Below, piece after piece: positions 33,751-42,331 of a stretch of DNA of 64,000 nucleotides. The notes beneath the pieces were generated by a model, which was given only the letters and a program-made list of their open reading frames with translations, ran no database searches and was not told the DNA's origin. Source of the stretch: Sediminibacillus terrae (GTDB lineage: Bacteria > Bacillota > Bacilli > Bacillales > Amphibacillaceae); NCBI RefSeq assembly GCF_009602435.1, contig NZ_VZDQ01000023.1:310001-374000 (forward strand), written 5' to 3'. The position numbers and the translations under genes are program-made. Position 1 is the stretch's first letter. Every line of letters begins with the position of its first letter.

Positions 33751-35310
33751 ATGATGGGAAAAAGAAGAAAGTGGCTGCCATGTTTGTTCCTTTTTATTTC
33801 ACTAATCGTTGCCGGGTGTTCTTCTGATGAGACCGGGGGAGAAGAGAACGGTGGGGAGGCAAAAGGCGAGAATGCCGAAGAACAAGTCTTAAACATAGCG
33901 AATGACCAAGAGCCGGCAGGGTTGGATCCGCACAAGACACCGGCACATTCATCTATAAGAATTTATTCGCAAATTTACGAGGGGCTACTTACTTTTGATG
34001 AAAATATGGAAGTGAAAGGGCAATTGGCAACAGATTGGGAACAACCAGATGATACCTCCTATGTTTTTCATCTGGTGGAAGGCGTAAAGTTCCACAATGG
34101 ACGTGAAATGAACGCCGATGATGTGGTGTATAGCTTCGAGCGAATTTTGAATGAAGAGACCGCTTCTCATATCGCGTCGTATTTTTCCAATGTTGAAAAA
34201 GTGGAGGCGGAAGATGACTATACTGTCAAGTTTACTTTAAGTGAGCCTGATGCCACCTTTCTTTCTTACTTGACAAATGCCAGTGCCGTCGTGGTACCTA
34301 AAGAAGTTGTGGAAGAGAATGAAGACTTGCAACAAACGGCTGTTGGAACCGGGCCGTTTAAATTGGAAGAATGGGTTCCGGACAATCATGTCACCTTAGT
34401 CAAAAATGAAGATTATTACATTGATGATCAACCGAAATTGGATGAAGTCGTTTATAACACGATGAAAGAAGAATCATCGAGACTGTCAGCTATCCGTACG
34501 GGTGAAGTGGATTTGACGACATTATCTGCCAAGTCTGCATCATTGCTGCAGGATCAAGATGGTGTGAATATTATGGATTATCAGTCCTTGGAATACAGTT
34601 ATGTCGGTTTCAACGTCGATAAAGAGCCATTTAACAATGAAAAAGTCCGTCAGGCATTAAGTCTGGCAACTGACCGCCAAAGCATTGCAGAAATAGTCTG
34701 GGATGGCGATGCAGTGGTTTCTGGTCCTGTCGCTCCTTCCATGGGAGATTGGGCAATAGATGTTTCGAAGGAAGAACTTTACCAGAGGAATCTGGATAAG
34801 GCCAAAGAGCTTCTAGCGGAAGCGGGTTATCCAGATGGGTTCAAGACTGTCATCACAACGGCATCAACTTACCCGGACATGGTCGATACGGCTCAACTTT
34901 TACAACAACAGTGGAAAGAGATAGGAGTTCAAGCGGAGATCAACCAAATTGAATGGGGAGAGTATATTGACACATGGTCCAATACCTCTGCAGATGTTCT
35001 TGTTGGGCGAAATGGTTCTGGGACTGATCCAGATCGTTCGTTAAACTACTTTTTTAATACCGAAGGTTCTGCAAATGTATGGAATTTTTCAAATGAGGAT
35101 TATGATAATTTAGTAGAAAAAGGAAGGAAGACCTTAGATAAAACAGAACGCAAGGAAATTTATGCGCAGGCTCAGGAACAAATAATTAATTTATCACCTA
35201 ACTTATTCCTGGTTTCTCCAATGAATTACGTAGCAGTCAGAGACAGTGTAGAAGGTTTTACACCTTACCCGCATAACGGGGAAGAAATTGTGGAGGTTTA
35301 CAAAAAATGA
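33751..35310 (+). CDS. Opp/Dpp-type substrate-binding lipoprotein, probable muropeptide receptor
   Basis: A 519-residue SBP_bac_5 lipoprotein with signal peptide ending SLIVAGC. It has the QTAVGTGPFKLEEW family motif. Peptide-binding proteins of this class can bind murein peptides (MppA in E. coli). Placement between a MurNAc-type hydrolase and murQ/anmK suggests a muropeptide ligand; this is inference. AAGGGGGA precedes ATG 33751. A small hairpin (35317-35333) separates it from the permease genes. Confidence 0.88.
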   Translation: MMGKRRKWLPCLFLFISLIVAGCSSDETGGEENGGEAKGENAEEQVLNIANDQEPAGLDPHKTPAHSSIRIYSQIYEGLLTFDENMEVKGQLATDWEQPDDTSYVFHLVEGVKFHNGREMNADDVVYSFERILNEETASHIASYFSNVEKVEAEDDYTVKFTLSEPDATFLSYLTNASAVVVPKEVVEENEDLQQTAVGTGPFKLEEWVPDNHVTLVKNEDYYIDDQPKLDEVVYNTMKEESSRLSAIRTGEVDLTTLSAKSASLLQDQDGVNIMDYQSLEYSYVGFNVDKEPFNNEKVRQALSLATDRQSIAEIVWDGDAVVSGPVAPSMGDWAIDVSKEELYQRNLDKAKELLAEAGYPDGFKTVITTASTYPDMVDTAQLLQQQWKEIGVQAEINQIEWGEYIDTWSNTSADVLVGRNGSGTDPDRSLNYFFNTEGSANVWNFSNEDYDNLVEKGRKTLDKTERKEIYAQAQEQIINLSPNLFLVSPMNYVAVRDSVEGFTPYPHNGEEIVEVYKK

Positions 35311-35316
35311 TTTTCC

Positions 35317-35333
35317 GGGCTGCTTGTCAGCCC
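35317..35333 (+). promoter_or_regulatory. Intercistronic hairpin after the binding protein
   Basis: GGGCTG-CTTGT-CAGCCC followed by TTCC. A compact hairpin between the binding-protein and permease genes, probably moderating downstream expression. Confidence 0.5.
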
Positions 35334-35364
35334 TTCCTATTCTCTTGGCATTGAGGGTGACTAG

Positions 35365-36309
35365 ATGTATGCATATATAGTGAGACGTTTATTAATGCTT
35401 GTTCCAGTATTGTTCGGGGTTTCTGTTTTTATCTTTGTGATCATGAGAATCGTACCAGGAGATGTGGCCATGACCATTCTCGGTACAGATGCCACCCCTG
35501 AATCACTTAGACAACTGCGAGAGGATTTCGGGTTGAATCTGCCTATCTATCAACAATATTTTGAATGGATGGCAGGTGTTCTTACAGGGGACTTTGGAGA
35601 ATCAATGAGAACAGGTAAGGAAGTTTTGCCGGATATTCTGAATCGATTTAAATTAACTTTTGAGTTAACCCTTATTTCGGCGGTCATTTCCTGGGTTATC
35701 GCTATCCCGTTAGGAATAATCGCTGCTATAAAGAGAAACTCCAAAGCAGACTTTGGAGTGAGGCTTATATCTTTGCTAGGTGTGTCTGTCCCTAACTTTG
35801 CATTAGCCACTGTTTTAATTCTCGTCCTCGCTTTGTTCTTTTCTTACAGTCCGCCAGTTGGTTATGTCGGTTTTTTTGCAGATCCTGCCACCAATTTGCA
35901 AATCATGATCCTCCCGTCGATTGTATTGGGAACTGCAATGGCAGGAGCTGTCATGCGCATGACCCGTTCTTCTATCCTGGAGGTTTTGCGGCAGGATTTT
36001 ATCCGTACTATTAGAGCAAAGGGCGCACGGGAAAGAGTAGTGATCTTTCAACACGCCCTGCGGAATGCGATGATTCCGATTCTTACAATCATAGGGATGC
36101 AAATCGGAACACTATTGGGCGGAACAGTCATCATTGAGCAAATCTTTTCGCTTCCAGGGTTAGGCCAACTTGTCCTCACCGCTATTACGCAAAGGGATTT
36201 TACAGTTGTACAGGGTGCTGTTCTTTTTATTGCCTTTGTTTTTGTATTGATCAATTTGTTGGTTGATCTTCTTTATTCCTATCTGGATCCAAGAATAACG
36301 TACAAATAA
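35365..36309 (+). CDS. Opp/Dpp-type permease (DppB)
   Basis: A 314-residue permease with the family start RRLLMLVPVLFGVSVFIFV and EAA loop DFIRTIRAKGARERVVIFQH. It forms the importer channel with the next gene. It lies in the muropeptide operon. AGGGTGA precedes ATG 35365. Confidence 0.94.
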   Translation: MYAYIVRRLLMLVPVLFGVSVFIFVIMRIVPGDVAMTILGTDATPESLRQLREDFGLNLPIYQQYFEWMAGVLTGDFGESMRTGKEVLPDILNRFKLTFELTLISAVISWVIAIPLGIIAAIKRNSKADFGVRLISLLGVSVPNFALATVLILVLALFFSYSPPVGYVGFFADPATNLQIMILPSIVLGTAMAGAVMRMTRSSILEVLRQDFIRTIRAKGARERVVIFQHALRNAMIPILTIIGMQIGTLLGGTVIIEQIFSLPGLGQLVLTAITQRDFTVVQGAVLFIAFVFVLINLLVDLLYSYLDPRITYK

Positions 36310-36343
36310 GTTAGTGGAAAGATTCAGGGAAAAGAGTGATGAA

Positions 36344-37171
36344 ATGAAAAGTTTTTTTGAAAGATTGAGAAAAGATAAGGTTGGTTTAATAGGTTTCCTG
36401 GGTATCTTCATTGTCATATTGATCGGACTACTGTCGCCCTTTATCGCCCCCTATAGTCCGGAGCAGATGTTCACAGAACATACAATGGAAGGACCGAGCA
36501 GACAGTTTATATTTGGGACTGATGAATTTGGACGCGATATATTTTCACGAATTGTATATGGGACGCAAGTATCTTTAAAGGTGGGAATCATTGCTGTAGG
36601 CATCGGAGCCGGATGCGGCTTGATATTCGGTTTGATTAGCGGGTATTTTCAAGGCAAAGTCGATCAGGTAATCATGAGGATCATGGATGTCTTTTTTGCT
36701 TTCCCGGATATTTTACTGGCATTGGCTATAGTTGCTGTTTTGGGTCCCAGCTTGACGAACACCATGATAGCCATAGGGATTGTTTTTACTCCCGTATTCA
36801 CCCGGACAGTCAGGGCGGCAGTTATCGCTGTGAAGGAAAATGAGTATATCACAAGTGCCGTGGCGATCGGCGTGAATCCGATAAATATAATACTTAAACA
36901 TATAACCCCTAATATACTTGCTCCTTTCATTGTGCAAATCACACTGGCTTTGTCCGGAGCAATACTCACTGAAGCCGCCCTGAGCTTTTTAGGTTTGGGC
37001 ATCCAGCCGCCGAATCCCTCGTGGGGGGTAATGCTTGATGCGAGCAGGACATATATGGAATTCGCCCCTTGGACAATCTTGTTCCCGGCAGGCGCCATTG
37101 TATTCACGATCTTTTGCTTTAATCTTTTTGGAGATAGTTTAAGGGACATTCTGGATCCGAAAATGAAATAG
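36344..37171 (+). CDS. Opp/Dpp-type permease (DppC)
   Basis: A 275-residue permease with FIFGTDEFGRDIFSRIVYGT and EAA loop EYITSAVAIGVNPINIILKH. GTG 36314 is in frame but has no ribosome binding site, so I use ATG 36344. The next genes are murQ and anmK, placed between the permeases and the ATPases of the same transporter. Confidence 0.93.
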   Translation: MKSFFERLRKDKVGLIGFLGIFIVILIGLLSPFIAPYSPEQMFTEHTMEGPSRQFIFGTDEFGRDIFSRIVYGTQVSLKVGIIAVGIGAGCGLIFGLISGYFQGKVDQVIMRIMDVFFAFPDILLALAIVAVLGPSLTNTMIAIGIVFTPVFTRTVRAAVIAVKENEYITSAVAIGVNPINIILKHITPNILAPFIVQITLALSGAILTEAALSFLGLGIQPPNPSWGVMLDASRTYMEFAPWTILFPAGAIVFTIFCFNLFGDSLRDILDPKMK

Positions 37172-37190
37172 TACATGAGGAGCGTTTGGG

Positions 37191-38108
37191 ATGGACGTAA
37201 AAAAAAGACAGCTTGTTACCGAAGAGACGAATTATTCAAGCCGAAAGATAGATGAAATGGGTACGGAGGAAATATTGACGCTCATCAATGAAGAAGATAG
37301 CTCAGTTGCTTCGGCCGTAAAAAAACAAATACCAAATATCCATAAAGCTGTGGATTTAATTGTCGCAAGTATGAAAAATGGCGGACGTTTATTTTATGTC
37401 GGGGCAGGGACAAGCGGCAGGTTGGGAGTACTAGATGCCTCTGAGTGTCCTCCAACGTATAACACTCCGTCCGATTTAGTGAGGGGATTGATTGCAGGGG
37501 GATATTATGCGCTTGTACACTCCCTTGAGGGTGTGGAAGATAACGAAAATCAAGCCGCGGAAGATTTGGTGGATGAGAAACTGTGTTCAGCTGATGTGGT
37601 TGTCGGAATCGCGGCAAGCGGCTCTACTCCTTATGTAGTAGGAGCATTGAAGTATGCGGGGATAATGGATGCTGGTACTGTCAGCATTTCGTGCAATCCT
37701 GGCTCCGTTATTTCCGATTATGCGGATGTTGCAATTGAAACTGTCACTGGTCCCGAGGTAGTGACAGGGTCTACTAGAATGAAAGCAGGAACTGCGCAAA
37801 AAATGGTACTGAACATGTTAAGTACAACGACTATGATAAAACTCGGAAAGGTCTATCAAAACTATATGGTGGATCTGCAGGCGTCTAATGAAAAACTAAG
37901 AAGAAGAGCATGCCGGATTTTGAGCAAGTTGACCTCAGTAAGCGAATCTGTCGCCTATTCCAAGCTGTCTGAATCAGAATGGAACATTAAAGAAGCCCTT
38001 GTCATGCATGAGGCAAACGTTAGCAGAAGCATTTCCCGAAAGTATCTGGAAGAAAACGCTGGGTTTGTAGCAAAGGCGATCAATTCAGCTAGACGGGAGG
38101 TGGATTAG
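37191..38108 (+). CDS. murQ: N-acetylmuramic acid 6-phosphate etherase
   Basis: A 305-residue SIS-domain etherase with the signature GAGTSGRLGVLDASECPPTY and GSTRMKAGTAQKM. It cleaves the lactyl ether of MurNAc-6-phosphate to give GlcNAc-6-phosphate and D-lactate in the cytoplasm. The product is the substrate of NagA (59358 in this window). GAGGAGCG precedes ATG 37191. Its last base is shared with the anmK start (TAGTG). Confidence 0.96.
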   Translation: MDVKKRQLVTEETNYSSRKIDEMGTEEILTLINEEDSSVASAVKKQIPNIHKAVDLIVASMKNGGRLFYVGAGTSGRLGVLDASECPPTYNTPSDLVRGLIAGGYYALVHSLEGVEDNENQAAEDLVDEKLCSADVVVGIAASGSTPYVVGALKYAGIMDAGTVSISCNPGSVISDYADVAIETVTGPEVVTGSTRMKAGTAQKMVLNMLSTTTMIKLGKVYQNYMVDLQASNEKLRRRACRILSKLTSVSESVAYSKLSESEWNIKEALVMHEANVSRSISRKYLEENAGFVAKAINSARREVD

Positions 38109-39316
38109 TGGATAAACAGTTAGGGATCGGCTTGATGTCAGGTACTTCCCTTGACGGAATAGACGCTGTATTGATTGAAATAGAAGGTAGTTCCATCCAC
38201 ACAAAAGTAAACGTAATAGAGTCATTGACCCATGAATACGAATCAGATGTAAGGACCGCGATAAAAGAGTTGTGTAATCCCGAAAAAGCAACATTGGAAA
38301 AAATCTGTTCGATGAATATGTTCCTGGGTAGAGAATTGGGAATGATCGTCAACGAACTATTGGATAAAGCGGACATAGGCAAAGAAGAGGTCCTGTTTGT
38401 CAGTTCACATGGCCAAACCATTTTTCATAAACCGGTGGGTGGAGAAAATAGAATGGATGTGCCGGGCACATTGCAAATAGGGGATCTGTCGATGTTATCA
38501 GAAATGACGGGGATAACGGCTGTAGGAGATTTTCGGACAGCGGATATGTCTGCAGGTGGACAGGGAGCTCCGTTGGTATCTTTTGTTGATTATATTCTTT
38601 TCAACAATCCTGATCGTTCCAGGGCCATTCAAAATATCGGCGGCATAGGCAATGTCACCTACATACCGAAAAACGCAAAAAAGGATCAGATAATGTCTTT
38701 TGACACAGGCCCGGGGAATATGGTGATCGATGAAGTTGTTTATAGATTAACCGAAGGAAAACAAGCTTATGACAAGGATGGAAGAATAGCTTACAGGGGA
38801 GAAGCGAATAAAAAGCTATTGAATAAATTGATGGAGCATCCATACTTTGCGATGAAGCCTCCTAAAACTACCGGTCGTGAACTTTTTGGTAGTTCATTCG
38901 TAGACACTTTTATGAGAGATTCCGCAGATTTGTCTTTTGAAGACAGAGTGGCCACTGTGACCGCCTGGACTGCAAAGACAATAGCCCAAAGCTATTCGTC
39001 TTTTATCGAATCCTCTTGTAATTCTATTGATGACGTCGTGATAGGAGGAGGAGGAAGCTATAATCCGTTTTTAATGGAACAGTTACATCGATACCTTCCG
39101 AATCAAACAGTTTACAAGCATGAGGATTTTCAACTTTCCAGCGATTTGAAGGAAGCGATTGCCTTTGCCATTCTTGGCTACCACTGTCTTATTGGACAGT
39201 CCAACCAGATTCCTTCTGCCACCGGAGCTGACAATCCAGTTATCATGGGGAAAATCTCGCATACTCAGCAGCAAGCATTTCAACGCTTGAACGTTTTGAG
39301 GGGGAATTTACATTGA
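38108..39316 (+). CDS. anmK: Anhydro-N-acetylmuramic acid kinase
   Basis: A 402-residue AnmK with the opening LGIGLMSGTSLDGIDAVLIE, DFRTADMSAGGQGAPLVSF and NIGGIGNVTYIP motifs. It opens the 1,6-anhydro ring and phosphorylates anhMurNAc to MurNAc-6-phosphate. The start is GTG 38108, preceded by GGGAGGTG. Presence of AnmK implies that products of lytic transglycosylases are recycled, which is less usual for Bacilli that import MurNAc by a PTS. No murP-type PTS lies here. Confidence 0.96.
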   Translation: MDKQLGIGLMSGTSLDGIDAVLIEIEGSSIHTKVNVIESLTHEYESDVRTAIKELCNPEKATLEKICSMNMFLGRELGMIVNELLDKADIGKEEVLFVSSHGQTIFHKPVGGENRMDVPGTLQIGDLSMLSEMTGITAVGDFRTADMSAGGQGAPLVSFVDYILFNNPDRSRAIQNIGGIGNVTYIPKNAKKDQIMSFDTGPGNMVIDEVVYRLTEGKQAYDKDGRIAYRGEANKKLLNKLMEHPYFAMKPPKTTGRELFGSSFVDTFMRDSADLSFEDRVATVTAWTAKTIAQSYSSFIESSCNSIDDVVIGGGGSYNPFLMEQLHRYLPNQTVYKHEDFQLSSDLKEAIAFAILGYHCLIGQSNQIPSATGADNPVIMGKISHTQQQAFQRLNVLRGNLH

Positions 39317-40299
39317 GTTCGTTGCTTGAAATAAAAAATCTTTCAATAGATTTGCATGCAGACCGTGAAAGATTCAATGTGATAAATAACATCAACCTTA
39401 CCATTGAAAAAAGGCAAAAGTATGGCATCGTCGGTGAATCTGGAAGTGGAAAGAGTCTGACTTCTCTTTCCATTATGAACCTGCTTCCCGATGCTCTGAC
39501 TATAAGTAGCGGGGATATTATATTCAATGGAGAAACAGATTTGACAAACCTCTCAAAAAAAGATTTTTTGAATATCAGAGGAAACGAAATCTCGATGATA
39601 TTTCAGGAACCGATGACTGCTTTGGATCCTCTTTATCCTATAGAGCATCAAATAATGGAAGTACTGAAATTTCACGGAAGTTATAACAAAAAGCAAATGA
39701 AACAGTTGGCTGTAGAAATGTTGGAAAAAGTGGGGATTCCCAGGCCGCATCAATTGATGAAAGAATATCCTCATCAATTGTCTGGCGGCATGAGACAAAG
39801 GATCATGATTGCCATTGCTTTAATTTGTAATCCAAAGCTCCTTATTGCGGATGAACCGACTACAGCCCTCGATGTCACCATTCAGGCGCAAATTCTTGAC
39901 TTGATGAATGAACTGACCGATACCTATGATACCTCGATTTTAATGATCACACATGACCTGGGCGTCATAGCGGAAACATGTGAACGGGTTGCGGTGATGT
40001 ACTCAGGGGAAATTGTCGAAGAAGCCGATGTAGCCACATTATTTAAAAATCCTACTCACCCCTATACAGTAGGTTTACTTGAATCGGTAAAAACACTAGG
40101 GGATAAATCGAATAAATTATATTCCATACCAGGCAACGTGCCAACACCGAAGCAACTGACAGGAGGATGTCGTTTTGCTTCCAGGTGTCCCCATGCAATG
40201 GAAATATGTCGCAATCAAGCGCCGCCTTTGTTTTCTATTGAAGCAGATCATAGAAGTAAATGTTGGCTTTATGGGGAGGAGGAAGTGGTCAATGGCTGA
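39313..40299 (+). CDS. Opp/Dpp-type ATP-binding protein (DppD)
   Basis: A 328-residue ATPase with Walker A GESGSGKS, signature LSGGMRQR, Walker B LLIADEPT and C-terminal GCRFASRCPHAMEIC. The start is TTG 39313, overlapping the anmK stop, with GAGGGGGAA upstream. That kind of overlap ties the transporter ATPase to the recycling enzymes in one operon. Confidence 0.93.
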   Translation: MSSLLEIKNLSIDLHADRERFNVINNINLTIEKRQKYGIVGESGSGKSLTSLSIMNLLPDALTISSGDIIFNGETDLTNLSKKDFLNIRGNEISMIFQEPMTALDPLYPIEHQIMEVLKFHGSYNKKQMKQLAVEMLEKVGIPRPHQLMKEYPHQLSGGMRQRIMIAIALICNPKLLIADEPTTALDVTIQAQILDLMNELTDTYDTSILMITHDLGVIAETCERVAVMYSGEIVEEADVATLFKNPTHPYTVGLLESVKTLGDKSNKLYSIPGNVPTPKQLTGGCRFASRCPHAMEICRNQAPPLFSIEADHRSKCWLYGEEEVVNG

Positions 40300-41266
40300 T
40301 CAACAAGCAGTGCTGGAAGTGAAACATTTAAAAAAGTATTTTCCCATAAAAGAGGGAGTATTTAAAAGGACGAAAAATCATGTGAAAGCTGTGAATGATA
40401 TAAGTTTTGACGTCCAAGAACAGGAAACTTTTGCTTTAGTGGGGGAAAGTGGTTGTGGTAAATCTACTACTGGCCGTTCTATTTTAAGAATTTTAGAGCC
40501 AAGTGAGGGGGAAGTTTTTTTTAAAGGGGTAAATCTATTAGATTATTCAAAAAGGGAATTCAGAAAAGTGAGGAAGGATTTGCAGCTTATTTTTCAGGAT
40601 CCATACAGCTCGCTGAACCCGAGAATGACTGTGAAAAAATTGCTTTTGGAACCGTTGCTCACACATGGAATCGCAAATAAAAAGGAAGCGGAACAAAAGG
40701 TAGTAGAAATTGCTGAAAGAGTAGGACTATCGAAAGAACAAATAAACAGGCATCCACATGAGTTCAGCGGGGGACAACGCCAGCGGATCAGCATTGCCCG
40801 TGCTTTGATACTTAATCCACAGCTCGTTATTTTAGATGAAGCCGTATCAGCACTTGATGTTTCGATTCAGGCACAGATTTTAAACCTTTTAATCGAGTTG
40901 CAAAGAGACCTGAAACTCACCTATATATTTATTTCCCATGATTTAAACGTGGTGAAACATATCAGCGACCGAGTAGGTGTTATGTATTTGGGCCAAATGA
41001 TGGAACTTTCGGATACGGAAGATATGTATAGCAACCCACTACACCCTTACACGCAATCCCTTCTTTCCGCTATACCATCACATGATCCAACGATCAAAAA
41101 GGAAAGAATCATTTTAAAAGGTGATGTGCCTGACCCTGCCAACCCGCCTGCTGGTTGTCCGTTTCATTTGAGATGTCCAAAAGCCCATGAAAGATGTGCG
41201 GTGGAAAAGCCTGCTTTTTTTGAAAAAGAGCCGAACCATTGGGTTGCTTGTCACCTTTATGAATAA
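40292..41266 (+). CDS. Opp/Dpp-type ATP-binding protein (DppF)
   Basis: A 324-residue ATPase with Walker A GESGCGKS, signature FSGGQRQR, Walker B LVILDEAVSALD and GCPFHLRCPKAHERC at the end. GGGGAGGAGG is spaced for ATG 40292, overlapping the previous gene by 8 nt. It is the last gene of the muropeptide operon. No convincing terminator is visible before the convergent gene at 41405. Confidence 0.94.
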   Translation: MADQQAVLEVKHLKKYFPIKEGVFKRTKNHVKAVNDISFDVQEQETFALVGESGCGKSTTGRSILRILEPSEGEVFFKGVNLLDYSKREFRKVRKDLQLIFQDPYSSLNPRMTVKKLLLEPLLTHGIANKKEAEQKVVEIAERVGLSKEQINRHPHEFSGGQRQRISIARALILNPQLVILDEAVSALDVSIQAQILNLLIELQRDLKLTYIFISHDLNVVKHISDRVGVMYLGQMMELSDTEDMYSNPLHPYTQSLLSAIPSHDPTIKKERIILKGDVPDPANPPAGCPFHLRCPKAHERCAVEKPAFFEKEPNHWVACHLYE

Positions 41267-41404
41267 TGATTATGTTTGCCGGAAGTTTTATCGCTAATGG
41301 ATCCCTTCGTACGTATCCGGAATTTTAAAAGAAATCTCTATGCTGTAATACTTCTGGATCCGCCAGCATATCGGTTGATGGTGGAAACATACTTAAAAGA
41401 AGAA

Positions 41405-41959
41405 TTAAATAATAGCATTATCAAAGTAATTGCGTTTCCGCCTCTTACTTATGATGATGCTTTTTTTACCCCGTTTTCTTTCCAACCTATTTGCCTGATG
41501 GTAGGATTTATTAAACAGGAAATGTAAGAAAAAATAGTACAGCAAAAAGTTTCCAACAATCTCAACCCCGGCACTCCAGCCAGTAACGTCCTTTGCAAAC
41601 AGATTTGGAAGGAAGAAAGCAGATCCATCTTCTACATATAAAGTTAAAAAAGGAAAGGGAAAACCATACGAATAAGCATATTTGGATGAAGACACAAGGG
41701 TAGGAGCCATGTCTGGAATGAAAAAAGACAAGAGAAAAACTAATACTATGGAAGTGAGGAGAATTTTTTTGTTAAATACCCTTCCCCAGCCCATTTTTCT
41801 ATAAAAGAAAAAAAGGGTGACCATGACAACGAACGATACAGCATATTCGACTGTATTTACACTGGAATATGGAAAAAGTAAGGATGCAATTCCGCCAAGT
41901 ATCATCGAGAGAATGAAAAACAGGAGGATAAACCGTAGTGTCTCAAGCGTAACTTTCAT
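41405..41959 (-). CDS. Hypothetical membrane protein
   Basis: A 184-residue protein with about four or five membrane segments: LRFILLFFILSMILGGIASL, VEYAVSFVVMVTLFFFY, ILLTSIVLVFLLSFFIP and a final VGNFLLYYFFLHFLF, then a basic Arg/Lys-rich tail. AAGGGGGGAG precedes ATG 41959. It is a single gene convergent with the muropeptide operon. I do not recognise the family. Confidence 0.7.
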   Translation of the reverse strand: MKVTLETLRFILLFFILSMILGGIASLLFPYSSVNTVEYAVSFVVMVTLFFFYRKMGWGRVFNKKILLTSIVLVFLLSFFIPDMAPTLVSSSKYAYSYGFPFPFLTLYVEDGSAFFLPNLFAKDVTGWSAGVEIVGNFLLYYFFLHFLFNKSYHQANRLERKRGKKSIIISKRRKRNYFDNAII

Positions 41960-42212
41960 TTTTCTCCCCCCTTGGAATCTTATGTTCCTGATATACAAAC
42001 ATCACTGTCATTTTAACATAAAATCACATTCATGAATGGGGTGTGAGCAGTGATTCCACTGTATCCTTTGCAAGCGACGAAGAGGTTTTCCGAAAAAAAT
42101 TTTACCGGGTGTAAAAAATATAAGCCGGGGTGGCAGTTGGGCGGAAGGACGGTTGACTGATTCGCCTTCTTTCGACAAATTTAGCTATCTGCTTAATTTA
42201 TGGGTTGCAAAT

Positions 42213-42226
42213 TGAATGCGTTTACA
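42213..42226 (+). promoter_or_regulatory. cre site before the LacI/TRAP operon
   Basis: TGAATGCGTTTACA differs from the CcpA consensus TGWAANCGNTNWCA at one position. It lies about 20-30 bp before the operator cluster, so the operon is probably repressed by glucose. Confidence 0.6.
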
Positions 42227-42238
42227 TTATACTCATAC

Positions 42239-42276
42239 TAAATCGATTTACTAAACCGTTTTACTAAACGGTTGCT
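42239..42276 (+). promoter_or_regulatory. Cluster of three LacI-type operator half-palindromes
   Basis: TAAATCGATTTA, TAAACCGTTTTA and TAAACGGTTG follow each other, each with the central CG typical of LacI-family operators and each preceded by AC. They lie 60-90 bp before the LacI-type gene, pointing to autoregulation of the whole operon. The rest of the 41960-42331 gap has no gene. Confidence 0.6.
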
Positions 42277-42331
42277 AATCTTTTACTCTATCTTTTAAAA
42301 AGGTGGAAGTGAGGGAGAGGGGGGCAAGGCT

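Noticed and set aside
41276-41527. 83-codon plus-strand frame after the DppF-type gene
   Set aside because: It overlaps the 3' end of the better supported membrane protein gene on the other strand and has no ribosome binding site.
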